The notes under the pieces are model-generated. The model was not told the DNA's origin and searched no databases. It worked only from the letters and a program-made list of their open reading frames with translations. The position numbers and the translations under genes were made by a program. Shown piece after piece: positions 61,719-64,000 of a DNA stretch of 64,000 nt. Position 1 is the first letter of the stretch; each line of letters opens with the position of its first letter. Source of the DNA: Choricystis sp. odSpoLacu1 (Eukaryota > Chlorophyta > Trebouxiophyceae); NCBI GenBank assembly GCA_958009055.1, contig OY253658.1, positions 717,102 through 781,101 of the forward strand, in the 5' to 3' direction.

Positions 61719-62321
61719 ATGCTGTTCACGCTGCGCGTGCTGCCGACGCCTGTGGGGTCGGCCACCCCTCTGCGCGCAGTGCTTCACTCCGTCGTCTCCC
61801 TGCGCCTGGCCCACAACGCCCCCTTTTCCTCCATCCATGTTCGCTCAATTCACGTGCGCCGTGTCCGCGGCGTGGGCGGCAACGATGCCTGGGTCCTGCG
61901 CCTGGACAAAGAGTTGAAGGTTGGAGGTGAGGTATGCGACTGGTGGCACATGATGATGGCGGCGCCACCATCGGGGGATGGGGAGGCGGTGGCGCTGGTG
62001 TTTGAGGTGGAGGGAGAGACGCGGTGTGCGGGTGAGATGGCCGGGGGAGGAAGAGGCTTGTGTCGTTTTTGGGGGGGTCGACGTGTAGATCATGGAGCCG
62101 AGAGGTGGAATGTTGAGGGTGGCGTTTTGCAAGTGATCGAAAAGCGGTGGCAAAGAAGAGTCTTGGGTTTTGGGGACCGGCAACATCAAAACCACACACG
62201 TCTTCAACCCCCCTCTTCTCATCTGATGCAATACAACCTGGTTTCAAAGAAGTGTAAAGCATCTTTAAACCAAGGTGCAGCGTTTCGGCACTCCCCGTTC
62301 TGGCTTCCTTTTTTTTCTTAA
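61719..62321 (+). CDS. Weak hypothetical ORF
   Basis: The ORF begins MLFTLRVLPTPVGSATPL. Its first about 110 residues look plausible as protein (SVVSLRLAHNAPFSSIHVRS, GNDAWVLRLDKELKVGG, AVALVFEVEGETRC), with a possible short organelle leader. The remainder is rich in Arg/Gly/Trp, overlaps the 3' end of the phospholipase gene on the other strand, and is probably not coding. A GTGAGA at about 62031 could be a splice donor that removes it. No family is recognised. Confidence 0.3.
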   Translation: MLFTLRVLPTPVGSATPLRAVLHSVVSLRLAHNAPFSSIHVRSIHVRRVRGVGGNDAWVLRLDKELKVGGEVCDWWHMMMAAPPSGDGEAVALVFEVEGETRCAGEMAGGGRGLCRFWGGRRVDHGAERWNVEGGVLQVIEKRWQRRVLGFGDRQHQNHTRLQPPSSHLMQYNLVSKKCKASLNQGAAFRHSPFWLPFFS

Positions 62322-63730
62322 CGCAGTCACGGGCGTTGACACGTCCCAGTCGGCGTTGAACGTCGCCGCAATGGTGGCCACGACATCCGCTTTGGCCACA
62401 AAGATGCCCAACTCCCTCTCGGACGACATGGACACATAGTCGCCCGGATTCTCGGACGATACTGTCGCCACCGCGTCGCCGCCACCCGCTTCCCGCACGA
62501 TCGTCTTGGTGTGCACGAACAGGGCGTTGCTGCGTGACCCCGCCCGCACCTGCGCGCCCGCCGCCAGCAGCTGGCGCAAGTACTTGTTGGTGAAGCCACC
62601 GACAGGACGCTTGGTGCAGTCTGCCGTAAACGGAAAGCTAGGGGACGACCAACAGTTGGTGAGCACGCGCACCGCAATGCCGCGCTGTGCAGCGGCGGCC
62701 AGGCCGTCGGCAAACGGGGGCCAGTCGATGAGCAGGGCGTACACGTCTAGCGACACGCGCGCGGACGACAGCATGGCCAGCACGCGGGCCGCGCCCGTGG
62801 ATGGAGGCACGTAGCCGACACCGTTGGGCGACCAGAACAAGTGTTTGGATGCGTAGCTTGCAGGCAGCTCGTACTTCCAGTCGGCATCAAACACGGCCTG
62901 CGCTTCCGCCACGTCCAGCACGTCGGTCGACACGACGCCAAAGCCGCGCGTTTTGGCGAAGTAGTCGGGCTGGCCGTTGAAATCCATAACCAGCAGGCGC
63001 CCCTTGCCGGGGGTGTGGCCGTCGGCGATCATGGTTTTGGCGTGGGAGTAGGTATACCTAGTGTGTACATGTGTGCGGTGGGGGGAGTGCGTGTGTGAGT
63101 GCGAGTGGGTGGTTGGAGGCAAGGTCCAAAACACACCCGCATGTTTTCTCTCTCTCCCCCACCACCCACCCCACCAACGCACCAAAATGGCGACATCTGG
63201 GCGGCCACCCCTGTCGCCCTCAACTCGTCTGCAGTCGCCGCATTGGGGTTGTAGTTGGCGTTGCCGCACAAGCCTCCGCACTGCACCGGGCACAGGCCCG
63301 TGGCCGAAATGGTGCAGCGTGACGGGTTGGGGTCCCACAAGTCCGACTTGGCGGGAAACGTTTGCCAGGACAGGATGACGCGCACCTTGACGCCGCGCGT
63401 GGCGGCCGCGGCCAGCGCGGCCTGCAGCGTGGGGTCGGCCAGTTGGTAGATCCAGTAGTCCAGGGTCGACGTCGCGTTGCCAATGAAGTCCAGGACGGGG
63501 CCGTACCCCGCGTCCGGCTCTACAAACAGGGACACGTCTTTGACGGCGCCCGTGAGGGCGGCGCCCGCCAGCGGCGGCGTCAGCTCGGCGCGCAGCACGT
63601 CGACCGCGGCGGCGGCGGGGGCCAGCTTGGAGGCGTTGGTGAGGGCGATAGATATGTTGGGGTTGGGGTTGGCCTTCATGAGGGCGGCCAGGGGGGTGGT
63701 GGACGCGGCGGCCTGGAGTGTGGATGGGTC
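62265..63730 (-). CDS. Phospholipase D-family (PLD3-like) protein, 5' end cut by telomere
   Basis: Exon A is 63183 to at least 63679 and exon B is 62265-63057; the split Trp codon (TG|G) rebuilds FWYTYSHAKTM. Two half-domains are present. The first has VEPDAGYGPVLDFIGNATST, DYWIYQLADPTLQAAL, VRVILSW and the HKD-like HAKTMIADG. The second has STGAARVLAMLSSARVSLDVY, GIAVRVLTN and HTKTIVREAG with SSENPGDY. A Cys-rich loop (CTISATGLCPVQCGGLC) suggests a secreted or lumenal protein. Upstream of the first in-frame ATG (63679) the frame remains open (DPSTLQAAASTTPLAAL) until a TAA formed by the first telomere repeat at 63731, so an N-terminal signal peptide or exon is missing. Substrate is unknown; PLD3-type proteins include 5' exonucleases. 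Confidence 0.8.
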
Positions 63731-64000
63731 TTAGGGTTAGGGTTAAGGTCCGGATCAGGGTTAGGGTTAGGGTTAGGGTTAGGGTTAGGGTTAGGGGTAG
63801 GGGTAGGGGTAGGGGTAGGGGTAGGGGTAGGGTCAGGGTCAGGGTCAGGGTTAGGGTTAGGGTTAGGGTTAGGGTTAGGGCTAGGGTTAGGGTTAGGGTT
63901 AGGGTTAGGGTTAGGGTTAGGGTTAGGGTTAGGGTTAGGGTTAGGGTTAGGGTTAGGGTTAGGGTTAGGGTTAGGGTTAGGGTTAGGGTTAGGGTTAGGG
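63731..64000 (+). repeat. Telomeric TTAGGG array with variant blocks
   Basis: The G-rich strand reads TTAGGG towards the right edge, so this is the right chromosome end. The proximal about 120 bases are degenerate (TTAAGG, TCCGGA), then include a block of TAGGGG units (63794-63829), TCAGGG units (63829-63848) and one CTAGGG. From about 63885 to the edge it is uniform TTAGGG. No subtelomeric satellite separates it from the phospholipase gene. Confidence 0.98.

Noticed and set aside
61726..62262. Minus-strand ORF opposite the weak gene at 61719
   Set aside because: It is Pro/His/Arg-rich with no domain and looks like the shadow of the plus-strand frame.

Overview
This is the right-hand end of a nuclear chromosome from a very GC-rich, plastid-bearing eukaryote, most likely a unicellular green alga. 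It carries about 38 protein-coding loci, mostly housekeeping, packed on both strands. Evidence for a eukaryote: GT-AG spliceosomal introns with pyrimidine/CA-rich 3' ends, eukaryotic eIF2-gamma, BMS1, ENY2, ING and RPAP1, and a terminal TTAGGG array that reads off the right edge. Evidence for the green lineage: plastid-type MenA/ABC4, a TIC21 homologue, plastid shikimate kinase, a Rubisco-LSMT-type SET protein, an OXA2-type insertase with TPRs and a SPA-type photomorphogenesis regulator. TGTAA, the usual chlorophyte poly(A) signal, lies just downstream of several stops. I cannot name the species.

Layout. 1-9.6 kb: BMS1 (cut by the window edge), MenA, an ARM-BTB protein, mitochondrial ATP synthase subunit d, a hydrophobic unknown. 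9.6-15.3 kb: two small unknowns, a rhodanese-like protein, a DUF3700/TSJT1-like amidotransferase whose intron is filled by a CA minisatellite, and a secreted glycerophosphodiesterase. 15.4-22.6 kb: a beta-propeller protein only 17 bases downstream of ENY2, shikimate kinase, then an intact response-regulator receiver domain fused to a SPA-type kinase-like/WD40 protein. 22.8-32.1 kb: flavin-reductase-like protein, glycine-zipper unknown, RsmD methyltransferase, an unresolved Cys-rich/AT-hook locus, adenylosuccinate lyase head-to-head with dTMP kinase, TIC21. 32.1-42.1 kb: RNA 3'-phosphate cyclase, OXA2/TPR insertase, ankyrin/coiled-coil protein, a small unknown, SET protein, SAICAR synthetase. 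42.3-49.6 kb: dysferlin-domain/diacylglycerol-lipase fusion, ING protein, organellar uL18, threonine aldolase, B-lectin/CBM49-like protein. 49.8-61.5 kb: ARM protein, RPAP1, eIF2-gamma, a divergent DEAD-box helicase. 61.7 kb to the end: a weak ORF, a phospholipase-D-family gene whose 5' end runs into the telomere, and the telomeric array.

Two themes cut across the genes. First, at least eight reading-frame breaks in seven otherwise intact genes sit at or beside C/G homopolymers or GC repeats. Two fall in eIF2-gamma, so consensus indel errors are the first explanation. Second, many genes are divergent pairs 100-500 bases apart that probably share promoters (purB/dTMP kinase, uL18/threonine aldolase, RPAP1/ARM protein). 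The most interesting biological candidate is the receiver-SPA fusion, which would place a phosphorelay input on a COP1/SPA-type ubiquitin-ligase adaptor.
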